Shown here in pieces: positions 33,001 to 41,300 of a DNA stretch of 64,000 nucleotides (its first letter is position 1; each line of letters starts with the position of its first letter). The notes under the pieces were generated by a model. It was not told where the DNA came from. It searched no databases and saw only the letters and a program-made list of their open reading frames with translations. The position numbers were made by a program, and so were the translations under genes. The DNA lies in the IMG/VR virus record IMGVR_UViG_3300031576_001126, positions 62,001-126,000 of that record; one strand, 5' to 3'. The stretch is from a virus.

Positions 33001-34400
33001 CCCCGGATGGTGTAAGTCTCCCAATAGAGCATACCAATGATTTTTTTGGAAATGATAGCAATGAAAGAAAAACATACCTAGACAAATCTTTATTTGTTAG
33101 TGAGAAAAATATTAACTTGTCTGGAATAAGACTTATTGAAACCGGAAATATAAATGTAATATATGGAACTCATTTCTTAAAATTTATAGGAAGTCGAGAT
33201 GGAAACGATTTTACGATAGAAGCAAAAAGTCCTCTTACGGGGATTAATGGAACCGGGCAAAATGATACGGCTTATAAATTTTTAAACGATGGCATTGATG
33301 ACAAATTGCCAAACAGACCGAATTTTGTGAAAAGACATAGGTCTTATTGGTTCGGTTATATGTGGCAATATGTTTCCGAAGGAGAAGATTTCAGAACTCC
33401 TGAAACATTTTCGTTTGAAGGAAACGAAAATAATAATACAATTCACAAAACGTCTTCTCTTGAAAAAACCAAAGTTATAATGAAACCTTCAATGTTGTTT
33501 GAGGGAAACCGATTCTATTTGTTTTATTCTTCCTCTATTTCTCCGTATCCAGAAAGACCAGAGGCCGGTTTTGGCGGCGAAGCTGGAACGGAACTTTACA
33601 GAGATGAATCGAATAATACTAATCCAACAAGAATTCTTTCAGAAGAAGTAGTTGGTTTTAACATCCTGCCCAATCTTAACGACTGGGGACAAAATATGGG
33701 AATACATTTTGCTTCGGCTTTTAGTTCTGAAAGCAGAGAAGATTTCTTATTTAATTCAAGTAATATCCTTCCGAATTCTATTGATGGAAACCCAATTTTA
33801 TTTTCTCATTCCCCGTGCATATTTAAAGTGGATGGAGATGCCGAGCCATTTAAAGTTTATTATCTCGGATGGTTCGGAAATCCATTGAGGTTGAGTATTT
33901 TTCGTTATAGTTTTTCCGACATAAATAATCCAACTGCAGGAACTACAATTATTTGCTATCAATTTGGAACAGGAGATAGTTCTTATGACAAACATAATTT
34001 TGTTCCATACAATTCAAATGATGGATTTGATGATCTTGCTTGGCCTGATGATCCATTTTATGCCATTTCAACCAATTGGTTGAGCGTGATAAAATTTGAT
34101 GATGGAAATTATTATGCATTCTTTAACTTTGAAAATGTAGGTCCAAAAAACGAAAATAATGTTCAACAGCCAGGAACTGGCATCCTTTTCTCGTTCGATG
34201 GTCAAACTTTCTTTGAAAAAAATCCAAGCAATACGTCCCAATTTATAAATCCATTGGGAGTTCAATATGTCCATGTTTTCAAAAAAACGATAAATACTCA
34301 AACAAATTGGTATATTGTTCATCAAAACAATTCGGGCCAAGCGGCCTATGCCAAGCTGAATTGGGTTTCTTCTTTTGAAACCGATCTTGATGACACATAG
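27078..34400 (+). CDS. Giant multidomain surface protein: Asp-box blades, vWA, degenerate DUF3604/PHP, GH43-like propeller
   Basis: 2440 residues. YG modules lie at about 127-191 and 458-505. Asp-box blades follow (SVDGGSSWDAKNDGL, SLDAGTTWFPENNGLP). A von Willebrand A domain spans about 670-920: ILVDCSGSM is a complete DxSxS MIDAS motif and IIITDGND supplies the distal Asp. Residues of about 1527-1810 match the DUF3604 layout: an entry motif WGDLNIST, LNFIGITDD, and the characteristic exit QRKTYATTGARMFLHFEA then KGMGEVF. The family's usual HxH and TDH metal ligands read NxS and TDD, so this domain is probably inactive. The last 350 or so residues resemble a five-bladed GH43/32-type propeller (VIMKPSMLFEGNRFYLFYSS). 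Metal-dependent adhesion by vWA plus glycan binding by the propellers is the likely role, on the virion surface. Confidence 0.82.
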   Translation: MSVTVNNIGLYLSSRVGNRTDYKLVLSVYVADHANGGVPDGNLPLITIERTVDDIDYSGWFVFNFPYPVVLIPDYYCITLYQKPDNVDFPVDFSVNFVQWFYTSCEDHSNKGVSSFSSDLQFTSDVYGYGYGGGGYGSTYATSPIYGYGYGYGDPADALDFFNIFEAGENDYGYAIGQPSFFYSYGYGFEYVDFVTDDVIQRNFKVYEDFNHIEFEGENNACINIPAAEEITLILNNRQEFLMAEQDGTAIVNDFITLDGFGERLISTNVSPLTSDCISNKNVDWFPANFALSSNDLNYVDTVNSLGNTNPFNVNMASSPYYGGIYISVDGGSSWDAKNDGLTLVDNSIRNISCVKFGPDGSFILAFDNTSLSERGKVFKSINLGESWTELILASATLSGIIVNDGFVISSSEIWIGTDNGVYRSLDAGTTWFPENNGLPSLTNVNQILVDLDILGNYGYGYGGGEGISYFDVFGSDGSLFGYGFGSFEMSFSENFGYEYGYEYGFSGGSSRIVAIATEFGAYWLVNGVWERIYPDIGQPEENTNTILFSNNNIFIGKDDGLIRSEIVGPDEEFDRIRFRGHKTSEAINGDFYVIGLSRRKTTKVRLNRNKESEIFVAQHGGVFFSENDGGNFVNLTKSISERSLKIKDIITNPIDSEIIYASVETTKFANAGVTILVDCSGSMVANDPEEKRIDMALNIVDNIVSVAVNTPYFQIIRFGVSENILLRNQSIYNSLRTQGEDFDIIGAFNLTKNIKGRIVDAGYSSNVTLVRKALDVSCREPSSAREHARTLFFDALTATSTGLANFGSRWEYKENVSKYIFDDISSNFYNNLDKSLIIITDGNDTVDGKTLQQLIDSSSNYNNIPSKTYIVGVGHNINFENLKALRESNKNSKLYLAPFDENIYSTLSDDVSDVILDREKFRNRSGIWRKLIDLEEPKITKNVILKANVPSSTTLTYRLRTTNNKKDFTDFTVDFLPNTINTVNLSGRYISIAINFESESTSFAPEVSEIRFTILEPSRSYVNFPIKNTSNSDRISEIELSSLDDLSLGNVSSDVVKMNFGLIQSESTNFKFSNKVHRDLRSVMLKRDFEDLTSEDGFFFKAKNGPWPGDTVVRVVDFLEFNANPNEGVIDGSLYFAIPSEGLIIFFDKVNSDKKIKLDLDFISQYRIGTEIINLSDAIDCFNLHDIAWVYYTDSNSVLPRSALPKVPSQLAGLETFGILSDGNHETGFGLATTYLVQYILNDVFNNGIISITNGQRINLKTTGNSDILRFYNQNAFLPPTQIENALDDGFLRVLNTQGIDFGIVTIQQTTTSPLHYQINVKTSSQITVGESVVFSIGDRSQGSRGISTETFQENLLFKSNEETVCEFQTNFYIGQKSGTQTPSVQNGDFDKIITPNLNLIGQNATSIIVLCPTTVSPGSFFNVKFIAVDDLGIVDKEFTGTIQFDIENPTMGTFVDGFSKQFSLSNSGVLDMAVLASSSLSGSTRIRCGIIVNQEQSSSTSFDPTLFDNIFFSNTFLIDSSFSVKWGDLNISTIFGDGRQDIDFVANYAEKTSALNFIGITDDIDILDDQEWAYTLFRTDALTNNNLVIYPGFRHRASDFYGERMVVFGGTDATTTPQTLASSLKPINFSNPQEQLTNLVNGLTNKDYITIPIHTPYQTDQTDFFFRGRGFLLDRYRNIVDISASMESFITNIESSFEIYSEHGNAETPDFYQSENFIGSESNLFETTAYVQRALFIGKRLGFVAGSGGYHSRSGYYKGDSSPRTQLIVGSVASNRGLTAVLTENVDRTEIFNKIKQRKTYATTGARMFLHFEATTQSQTKGMGEVFSNLDFDTFGDPIDTITFKIRATSDNSTITRIQIIKIKIDENITTVLDSRISGVPPFNVVDFGNDTGLLAFVEDISDNAENQEYCYYVRISQDDGHFAWSSPIWFNFGREEGIRITSDVNFRTVSQPSLSSDQGDIPEIPYSLSKNPPDGVSLPIEHTNDFFGNDSNERKTYLDKSLFVSEKNINLSGIRLIETGNINVIYGTHFLKFIGSRDGNDFTIEAKSPLTGINGTGQNDTAYKFLNDGIDDKLPNRPNFVKRHRSYWFGYMWQYVSEGEDFRTPETFSFEGNENNNTIHKTSSLEKTKVIMKPSMLFEGNRFYLFYSSSISPYPERPEAGFGGEAGTELYRDESNNTNPTRILSEEVVGFNILPNLNDWGQNMGIHFASAFSSESREDFLFNSSNILPNSIDGNPILFSHSPCIFKVDGDAEPFKVYYLGWFGNPLRLSIFRYSFSDINNPTAGTTIICYQFGTGDSSYDKHNFVPYNSNDGFDDLAWPDDPFYAISTNWLSVIKFDDGNYYAFFNFENVGPKNENNVQQPGTGILFSFDGQTFFEKNPSNTSQFINPLGVQYVHVFKKTINTQTNWYIVHQNNSGQAAYAKLNWVSSFETDLDDT
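27456..27650 (+). repeat. YG/FFDVFG module (copy 5 of 6)
   Basis: The longest and most divergent copy, residues of about 127-191 of the 2440-residue protein. Two YG tracts (YGYGYGGGGYGS and YGYGYGYGDP) precede ALDFFNIFEAG, followed by DYGYAIGQ and YSYGYGFEY. Confidence 0.72.
28449..28592 (+). repeat. YG/FFDVFG module (copy 6 of 6)
   Basis: Encodes YGYGYGGGEGISYFDVFG, then SLFGYGFGSFEMSF and FGYEYGYEYG at about residues 458-505. It interrupts a propeller strand pair (VNQILVDLDILG before, SSRIVAIATEFGAYW after). Confidence 0.77.
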
Positions 34401-34447
34401 TTCCATTTCTCAATCTCGTATAATTTACAAACGGAGAGATGCTACAA
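34401..34447 (+). promoter_or_regulatory. Possible promoter -10 and Shine-Dalgarno ahead of the glycan island
   Basis: This 47-base gap separates the virion block from the sugar genes. It holds a perfect TATAAT (34419-34424) within CGTATAATTT, and GGAGAG (34433-34438) nine bases before ATG 34448. No -35 box lies at the usual 17-base spacing. The same ten bases occur at 57141-57150 before the DnaC-like gene. Evidence for a promoter is weak; the ribosome-binding site is good. Confidence 0.35.
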
Positions 34448-35692
34448 ATGGCAATCAAAGAAAAAAACATGATTATTTGGAGTTCGACATTCTGGGATGC
34501 TGGTGGTTATGCCGGGATGTCTAGAAATTATGTGAAAGGACTTTTAAACAGGGGATGGGATGTTAAAATAGAAGCAATTAATAGTCCTCATGAAATAAAT
34601 GAAGAAGAAATTGAGTTTTTTACAAAACTGGGAAGAGGACCATTTGCAAATTGGCCTCAAGTAGATCCCGTCACTTTAGAAAGAAACCCAAAAGCCAAAG
34701 TTCCCTCTCCTCCTGATGCCATTCGTGTTATGTCTCATCTTCCAATTGCCAGAGTGCCAAAACCTCTAAATGGGAAAAGAGTAATTTACAGTATGATGGA
34801 AAGTGAAAAGGTAAATAATAATTTTATACATGCAAGATGTAATCGATACTATGAAGAAATGTGGACCCCAACTTATTTTAACAAGAAAGTCTTTGAAGAA
34901 GCTGGACTTTCTATCCCTTGCAAGGTTTTGCCAATTGCCATAGATGATATTTATTCCAAAGAGAATGCTTTTCCATTAAATTTGAATTTTAAAGTTTTTG
35001 GGGATAAAGCTTCAGAACAACCTGAAGGGTTTAAATTTTTATCGGTATTTAGATGGAGTTATAGAAAAGGATTTGATGTTTTAATAAAATCATTTTTAAA
35101 AGAATTTAAAAAATCTGATAATGTTTCTTTAATAATAATTTCCAGACACGCCGGAATGCGTCACGAACCAAAATTTAGAGAAGCTGTAGAATTCGGAATA
35201 GGTTCTCTTTATAATGAATTTGCTACGGCTGATTCTCCGCCGATTTATTGGTGCGGAGATATTATCCCGGAAGAATTAATGCCAAGTATGTATTCTCTTG
35301 GAGATTGTTTTGTCTCTACATCCAGAGGGGAAGGGCTATGTATTCCCATTCTTGAAGCGAGTAAAATAGGATTGCCAACAATAGGGCCATATCACACTGG
35401 TTTTACCGATTATCTGACTGAAGAAAATTCAAATATATTTCATGTTGACGAGTGGGTTGTTTGCAATACCGTTCCAGAATGGGGGAATTGGATAACGGCA
35501 GAATTCCAAAACATGAGATTCCCTCTATTTGGAGATAAGACGATAGAAGAAGTAAGATTCTTGATGAGAAAAGTTAAAGAAAATCCAGGAATAGCCATAG
35601 GAAAAAATAAATTATTACAAAAAACAATAGAAGAAAGATATGGTTATAATAAATGTTTAGATCTTGTTGAAAAATATTTATCAAAATTATGA
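34448..35692 (+). CDS. GT4-family glycosyltransferase
   Basis: A 414-residue GT-B fold enzyme expected to transfer a sugar from a nucleotide donor to a glycan or protein acceptor in the cytoplasm. The N-terminal half has the acceptor-side loop WDAGGYAGMSRNYVKGLL. The C-terminal half shows the donor-binding pattern: FKFLSVFRWSYRKGFDVLI, then IPEELMPSMYSLGDCFVSTS, REGEGLC-like STSRGEGLCIPILEAS and GLPTIGPYHTGFTDYL. This carries the E-x7-E type donor signature of GT4. I chose ATG 34448 over an in-frame ATG at 34439 because GGAGAG abuts the latter. The stop overlaps the next start (ATGA), indicating translational coupling. Acceptor and sugar cannot be read from sequence. Confidence 0.9.
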   Translation: MAIKEKNMIIWSSTFWDAGGYAGMSRNYVKGLLNRGWDVKIEAINSPHEINEEEIEFFTKLGRGPFANWPQVDPVTLERNPKAKVPSPPDAIRVMSHLPIARVPKPLNGKRVIYSMMESEKVNNNFIHARCNRYYEEMWTPTYFNKKVFEEAGLSIPCKVLPIAIDDIYSKENAFPLNLNFKVFGDKASEQPEGFKFLSVFRWSYRKGFDVLIKSFLKEFKKSDNVSLIIISRHAGMRHEPKFREAVEFGIGSLYNEFATADSPPIYWCGDIIPEELMPSMYSLGDCFVSTSRGEGLCIPILEASKIGLPTIGPYHTGFTDYLTEENSNIFHVDEWVVCNTVPEWGNWITAEFQNMRFPLFGDKTIEEVRFLMRKVKENPGIAIGKNKLLQKTIEERYGYNKCLDLVEKYLSKL

Positions 35693-38658
35693 AAATTCAT
35701 GCTCTATATCTATATAATGGTGAAAAAGATCACATAATTAAAAGCCTCGAATACACATCTAAAATATGTGATACAATTCATATATTCGGGATAAAAAACA
35801 AAACAGAAGAACTAAATATAGAAAGTAATAATATATTTAAGCATGAAATATTTTGGGACTATGATTTTTCTAAAATAAGAAACAAAGCTATAGATATTCT
35901 TTGCTCTCAAATTTCACTTGATGATTGGATTTTGAGTTTAGATAGTGACGAATGCCTTGATCCAAAAACTTTCTGGAAAATAAATTCAATATTAGATTTA
36001 TGTTCTGGAGATTCAACTGTTTGTGGTCTTAGTTTTACCATTATAAACAATAACGACTATTGGTTATCCGAACATATTTATGATAAACCTACAAGAAATC
36101 TTAAAAAAAGAGACATAAGATTATTTAGAGCCAATCCTCTTTTAAGATACAAGGGAAGAATTGAAGAAAGTCTTGATATTAATCCATTCCTCGTCCACGA
36201 TATTGATATAAAAATTTATCATCATTCTCAAAGATATACCGATGAAGAGAATTCTTTTTTAAAAGAAAGACAAGCAATACTTGAAAAATGGAATATAACA
36301 TCGGAATCTGATAAGAAATCGTTTATGAAGGAAGAAGAAAAATTTTATTCTGTCTTTGATAAGAATTTAAAATCAATAATGTCTGAAAACAAAAAACCAA
36401 AAATAGGATTTTTTACTTTGCATTATGACCCTCCGATTGGGGGTGCGGAAAGATCAATGCATAATTATTTCTCAATTCTTTCTGATTTTTATGATATCGA
36501 AGTCTTTTGTTTCTTAAACGAAGACGGGGGTAAGTTTGATAAGGAAATAAATATATTAAGAGATAATATAAAAATAACAAAATCAAATTTGCCAATAGCT
36601 ACTTGTGTCAATAATTTTATAAGAAATGAAAATCCAAGCGCAATAATAACCCAACTATTACAATCTGAAATAATTATTGATTTAGCCCATAGGAATGGAA
36701 TTCCTTGCATATATTTTGTCCATGGTTTTTTTGAAGATATTTGTCAACATTACTTGCTTAATTCTTGTAAAGAAACAAATTTAGAAACCTGTTGTTTTGG
36801 AGCACATTGTCCCAATGCGCAGAGACAGGATATTCATTCTCAAAAATATAATAGATGCAAATCCATAATATGCAATTCCCATTACACGGAGAAAATATTT
36901 AGCAGATTTTTTCCAACAGCATCAGAAAAAGTTGTTGTAGTTCCTCCAAATTTTAATTATGAGTCATTTAATTTTTTAGAAAAAACAAATTTTAACACAG
37001 TTTTGGCCATAAACACGTCTCAATCAAAGGGAAGAAATGTTGTAATAAATCTTGCTTTCATGAATCCTGATTTAAAGTTTATATATGTTGATAGCAAAAA
37101 AAAAGACTTGCAAAATATTCCTATTCCTCCAAATATGGAGTTCAAACCAAGATTATCGAGAGAAGAAATGGTAAAATTATATAACGAAGTCTCGGTTGTT
37201 GTATATCCCACCCTTATGGATGAAACTTTTGGAGGAGTCCCTTGTGAAGCCGTTCTTTCTGGAACACCAATTGTTTGCCCAAATAAAGGGAATTTATCAA
37301 ATATAGTTATGGATGGTAAAAATGGAAAAATTGTAAACAACAGTTATAAAAAAGAAGACTGGAACAAGGCTCTTCATGAAGCTATAAAAATATGTCCACC
37401 AAGAGATTTGGCAAGAAAACTTCTTTCCAGTTTAAACACAAAAGTCAACTCAGAAAAAATAAAAAAAGAAATAGAAAAATGTATATCTTTGGTTAATAAA
37501 AATATAGTATGCAAAGTAGAAGACTATTCTAAAGATAAAATTGTTGTGAAAAACTCAAATAAAAAAAAGATATTGTTTCTAGCCAGGTTCCTACTGCCTC
37601 CACTAGGAGGAGGAGAATGGTTCCATTTTACAGTTTTAAAACATCTTCAGAAAATAGGATATGATTGCAAAGGAGCTTGTTATTTTGATGGGAAAAGCAA
37701 TATTCCGTTTTCTGAAGAAAGAGAAACAAATTGGGGGCCAATTCCTGTCCGACAAGCTGTTGTTAGAAGTTTTCATGATTTGGATGCGATTGTGGAGAAA
37801 GAAAAACCAGATTTAGTTTTAACCATGTCTTATGATGCTTTATCGATAATTAAGGCTGCCCATAAAAATAAAGCCAAGGCTATATTTGGAACTCATTTTT
37901 GGAGAAATATTTGTGAGGTTCCAGAAGTTTTTGAAAATATGTTAAAAAGACCATTAAGCAGTGTTAAGCTTTTAACCCAATTCCATCCAGCTTTTCATTT
38001 GGCTGATGAATATTATGTAAATTCTAAATTTATGCAATTGGGTGTTGAAAAATATGTAGGGAAAAAAATAGAAAGAATAATTCATCCTATGGCCGATTTG
38101 GATAGAATAGTTGCGGATAAAATTGATAAAAAATATATAACATTTGTTAATCCAGAATATTATAAAGGTGGAGAAAACTTTATAAATATAGCAAAAAAAC
38201 TTTCGAGATATAATTTCTTATGTATTGGACAAGCTCCTTTCCCAGATAAAATAGAAAGCAGCAAAAGAATAAACACAAACTTGGCCAACATGCACAATAT
38301 AAAAGTGATTGAAAGCTGTGAAAATATGTCTGAAATTTACAAACAAACAGCTATTTTGCTTGTTCCCGCTATTGTGGATGAAACATTTTCCATGGTGACT
38401 TTGGAAGCAATGTGGAATGGAATTCCTGTAATTGTTTCTCCAAATGGGAATTTGCCATTTTTAGTTGGTGATTCTAGTATAATTCTAGAATTGTCGGATT
38501 TGACTACCTGGACAAACATCATAGAGCAAATAATGGGTGATGAAGATTATTACAACATATTATCGGAATCTTGTAAAAAAAGATCCAGAGAGTTTTCTCC
38601 AGACAAAGAACTTGAAAAGTTTGAAAAAATGGTGAAGCTGACGATTGGAGATCCCTGA
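35689..38658 (+). CDS. Three-domain glycosyltransferase (GT2-GT4-GT4 fusion)
   Basis: 989 residues containing three catalytic units. Residues 1 to about 215 are a GT2-like GT-A domain related to SPBc2/LPS core-type enzymes, with WILSLDSDECLD as its DxD metal site. A GT4 domain starts near 237 (KIGFFTLHYDPPIGGAERS) and has VVVYPTLMDETFGGVPCEAV near 505. A second GT4 domain starts near 626 (KKILFLARFLLPPLGGGEW) and has ILLVPAIVDETFSMVTLEAM near 905. The ATG overlaps the preceding stop (ATGA). The fused domains would add consecutive sugars to one growing chain, so the enzyme could assemble a defined oligosaccharide. There is no membrane segment. Domain calls are firm; donors and linkages are unknown. 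Confidence 0.88.
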   Translation: MKIHALYLYNGEKDHIIKSLEYTSKICDTIHIFGIKNKTEELNIESNNIFKHEIFWDYDFSKIRNKAIDILCSQISLDDWILSLDSDECLDPKTFWKINSILDLCSGDSTVCGLSFTIINNNDYWLSEHIYDKPTRNLKKRDIRLFRANPLLRYKGRIEESLDINPFLVHDIDIKIYHHSQRYTDEENSFLKERQAILEKWNITSESDKKSFMKEEEKFYSVFDKNLKSIMSENKKPKIGFFTLHYDPPIGGAERSMHNYFSILSDFYDIEVFCFLNEDGGKFDKEINILRDNIKITKSNLPIATCVNNFIRNENPSAIITQLLQSEIIIDLAHRNGIPCIYFVHGFFEDICQHYLLNSCKETNLETCCFGAHCPNAQRQDIHSQKYNRCKSIICNSHYTEKIFSRFFPTASEKVVVVPPNFNYESFNFLEKTNFNTVLAINTSQSKGRNVVINLAFMNPDLKFIYVDSKKKDLQNIPIPPNMEFKPRLSREEMVKLYNEVSVVVYPTLMDETFGGVPCEAVLSGTPIVCPNKGNLSNIVMDGKNGKIVNNSYKKEDWNKALHEAIKICPPRDLARKLLSSLNTKVNSEKIKKEIEKCISLVNKNIVCKVEDYSKDKIVVKNSNKKKILFLARFLLPPLGGGEWFHFTVLKHLQKIGYDCKGACYFDGKSNIPFSEERETNWGPIPVRQAVVRSFHDLDAIVEKEKPDLVLTMSYDALSIIKAAHKNKAKAIFGTHFWRNICEVPEVFENMLKRPLSSVKLLTQFHPAFHLADEYYVNSKFMQLGVEKYVGKKIERIIHPMADLDRIVADKIDKKYITFVNPEYYKGGENFINIAKKLSRYNFLCIGQAPFPDKIESSKRINTNLANMHNIKVIESCENMSEIYKQTAILLVPAIVDETFSMVTLEAMWNGIPVIVSPNGNLPFLVGDSSIILELSDLTTWTNIIEQIMGDEDYYNILSESCKKRSREFSPDKELEKFEKMVKLTIGDP

Positions 38659-38660
38659 AA

Positions 38661-39668
38661 ATGAGTAAAAAATTTCTATTGATAACACGGGACTATTGGC
38701 CGGGTGTTGTTAATTGTTTAAAAAACATAGAGTTTGCAATTCGTGATATTGATCCATTGTTTAATGTTGAAAGCATATTAATAGGCAAAGGTGGAGTCGG
38801 CATTGATATAATGAAGAAAATAAAGCAGAATCCACCTGATTTTATAATTTTTGGTGGATGGGATAATGCCATTAAAATGCTGGTGCATAACACGCCTAAA
38901 GAATCCAAAGTAATGGTAAAATGGTGTTCTCCAATAACTCAAATTGAATTGGGTGGAGAAATGGCTCAGTTTATTGATGTTTTGCATTTAAGCCAAACCG
39001 ACAAAATACATTATATTGGAATGGGTTTAGAAAGTGACGTAAATTGTTTAAATAAAATCAACAAAAAAGTTATATTGATGCCTGTTTTTTTAGACACAAA
39101 AGAGCTTGATAGAATAGAATCGAAAACAGACATAAAAAGAGATGGCATAAATTGTGATCTTTTTTGTGCCGCCAACCCAAGAAAGAATATATTAGCTCAG
39201 TTATTCGCTTTGTCTAGGTTTGACGAACAGATTGCCGTTCATGTGAATTATGGGAACAATGCTAATCAAATGTATCCCGTTGTGGCGAGTTTTACAATAA
39301 AAAACTTGATAAACCACGGATGGATTGGAGATAGAAAACAATATTTATCGATTATAAAAGCTATGGATTTTGCAATGGCAGTGACTCTTTCAGAAAGCTT
39401 CAATTATACGGCTGCTGAACATATGGCTTTCGGAATTCCAATTATTTGTTCTGAAGTCGCACCATTTGTTCAGGGAGTTAAAAACATAGAAAAGATTGTT
39501 ATTCAAAGACCTGAGGATTTAAGAGAAATAGAGAAAGCGATTAAGCTTTTGGTCTCTGATGCCTCGTTTAGGAGAGACATGGGGCATGCTTGCAAGGAAG
39601 CGTTTGAGCTCTACAATAATGCCGCAAAAGACATTTTAAAGGGGAATCTCACGGAGATTGCTTTATGA
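38661..39668 (+). CDS. GT4-like glycosyltransferase
   Basis: 335 residues. The N-terminus (KKFLLITRDYWPGVVNCLKN) is a GT-B Rossmann start. The C-terminal half carries FCAANPRKNILAQLFALS, WIGDRKQYLSIIKAMDFAM, then SESFNYTAAEHMAFGIPIIC, which fits the donor-binding E-x7-E region of GT4/GT1 enzymes. GGAG about ten bases upstream supports the ATG at 38661, two bases after the preceding stop. The N-terminal domain is shorter than usual, so acceptor recognition may be unusual. It is part of the coupled glycan operon. Confidence 0.8.
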   Translation: MSKKFLLITRDYWPGVVNCLKNIEFAIRDIDPLFNVESILIGKGGVGIDIMKKIKQNPPDFIIFGGWDNAIKMLVHNTPKESKVMVKWCSPITQIELGGEMAQFIDVLHLSQTDKIHYIGMGLESDVNCLNKINKKVILMPVFLDTKELDRIESKTDIKRDGINCDLFCAANPRKNILAQLFALSRFDEQIAVHVNYGNNANQMYPVVASFTIKNLINHGWIGDRKQYLSIIKAMDFAMAVTLSESFNYTAAEHMAFGIPIICSEVAPFVQGVKNIEKIVIQRPEDLREIEKAIKLLVSDASFRRDMGHACKEAFELYNNAAKDILKGNLTEIAL

Positions 39669-40666
39669 AGATAGCATTAATAGGAGCTTTCAATTTGGCT
39701 GATGGTTATCTTGGAGCAGCAAAAGCTCTCCAAAGATTAGGACATGAAGTTGTTTTTGTCCCGGCTTATTTATATAATAATGAACATGGATTATCAAAAC
39801 ATCATTTAGTTATAGTTGATCATTTATTGAAAGAAAAACCAGATGTTTGTTTATGGTGGAGAGCAGAAACTCTTAATTCCATTCAATTTGGCAAAATAAG
39901 AAAAACAGTTCCCGGAAAATTCATCATGTATTCTTGGGATGATCCTTTGCAATGGGAAAAACATCCAGAAATGCCATTAAAATGTAAATGTCTGGATGCT
40001 GCTTTTTCTTGTTGTATGGATTCGGTTAAAATGTATAAAGCACATGGATGTCCAGAAGCATATTGGTGTCCACCGGGTTTTGATCCAGAGGTGCATTATC
40101 CCGAAGAAGACGAGGCTTATAAATGTGATATTAGTATAGTTTGCACAAATCTTTATAATGAAAAATCCGTAACACAATATCCCCATATATCTAGAAAATA
40201 CTTGCTTGATAAAATAATAGAAGAATATCCAAATGTTGATTTGAGAATATATGGATCAGAGGCATTTAAAGATATTTATCCGAACCATTACAAGGGTTGG
40301 ATTCCATTTAATGAGTCAAGAAAAGTTTTTCATAACAGTAAAATAAATTTAGATACGCATATTCGTCCTGATGGGAACATGTATATAAATGAAAGAGTTT
40401 GTCAAATTTTAGGCTCCGGTGGGCTTCTCATGGTTGATGCCGTGAAAGGATTGGAAAAGGTTTTAACAGATGTAACATATCTGTCTATTGACTCATCAAA
40501 AGATATTTCTTCGCAAAATCTTATGCTTGAGGCTACTCTAAATGAGATAAGTAATGATACTGACGGTAAATATAAAAATTTCATTGAAAAAACACGAGAA
40601 TTTGCTATGAAAAATCTAACATGGGATTGTTGGGCCAAAATAATAAATGAAAAAATGAAGATATAA
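39665..40666 (+). CDS. CgeB/YkvP-like glycosyltransferase
   Basis: 333 residues. The layout matches the CgeB family (GT-B fold, often encoded by phages): MKIALIGAFNLADGYLGAAK at the start, KPDVCLWWRAETLN, and FIMYSWDDP, an acidic DDP motif typical of the family. It continues with YWCPPGFDPEVHYP, then the C-terminal block YINERVCQILGSGGLLMVDA that binds the donor. The start overlaps the preceding stop by four bases (ATGA), with GGAG upstream. The likely role is transfer of a sugar in the same glycan pathway; the substrate is unknown. Confidence 0.85.
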   Translation: MKIALIGAFNLADGYLGAAKALQRLGHEVVFVPAYLYNNEHGLSKHHLVIVDHLLKEKPDVCLWWRAETLNSIQFGKIRKTVPGKFIMYSWDDPLQWEKHPEMPLKCKCLDAAFSCCMDSVKMYKAHGCPEAYWCPPGFDPEVHYPEEDEAYKCDISIVCTNLYNEKSVTQYPHISRKYLLDKIIEEYPNVDLRIYGSEAFKDIYPNHYKGWIPFNESRKVFHNSKINLDTHIRPDGNMYINERVCQILGSGGLLMVDAVKGLEKVLTDVTYLSIDSSKDISSQNLMLEATLNEISNDTDGKYKNFIEKTREFAMKNLTWDCWAKIINEKMKI

Positions 40667-40667
40667 A

Positions 40668-41288
40668 ATGAATGAATTTATAATGCGTGAATTTTCAAAT
40701 AAGTGTAAGGAGTTAATAAATTCAGAAAACGTATCGATACTTCTTAGTGACTCTGAGGTTGATTTTTTGGCCAACGATCTTGTCTCTGTCGAGAAAAAGA
40801 AATATTTAGAGATAGGAAGTTACGAGGGTGGATCGGCATTTATTGTTGGCCTTAGTATGAAAAAATTGGGCAAAGAAACAAATATGGAAGAAAGCGAATT
40901 TGAAATAATGTGTATAGACACATTCAAGTCGTCAAGTGAAGAATTTTCCGATAGGGGTAAAAGCACTTTTGAAAAATTTCAAAATGGAATATCAAAATTA
41001 AATCTTGGAGATATAATAAGATATAGGGTTGGAAGAAGCGAAGATATATGTAATGAAATACAAGATGGTTATTATGACATAATTTTTATAGATGGCGATC
41101 ACACCTATGAGGGCGTTAAGCAAGATTACGAAAATTACGTCAAGAAACTTAAGCCCGGAGGCCAATTAATGTTTCATGATTATAAGATGGCTCCCGGCGT
41201 TAGTGATTTTTGCAATGAAATGAATTCAAGTGTGGGCGGCGATAAGCTTGTCGATTTCAAACATACAATTTTTGGTTTTATATTATAA
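40668..41288 (+). CDS. Class I SAM-dependent methyltransferase (Methyltransf_24 type)
   Basis: 206 residues. Motif I is YLEIGSYEGGSAF, the acidic motif II is IMCIDTFKSS, and IIFIDGDHTYEGVKQDYENY is the hallmark IDGxHxYexvxxD segment of the Methyltransf_24/cephalosporin-hydroxylase-like group. It ends with LKPGGQLMFHDY. Family members often O-methylate sugars. Its place among glycosyltransferases suggests glycan methylation, possibly capping. The ATG at 40668 is one base after the previous stop; a second in-frame ATG (40683) is possible. Confidence 0.87.
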   Translation: MNEFIMREFSNKCKELINSENVSILLSDSEVDFLANDLVSVEKKKYLEIGSYEGGSAFIVGLSMKKLGKETNMEESEFEIMCIDTFKSSSEEFSDRGKSTFEKFQNGISKLNLGDIIRYRVGRSEDICNEIQDGYYDIIFIDGDHTYEGVKQDYENYVKKLKPGGQLMFHDYKMAPGVSDFCNEMNSSVGGDKLVDFKHTIFGFIL

Positions 41289-41300
41289 TTGGAGAATTAA

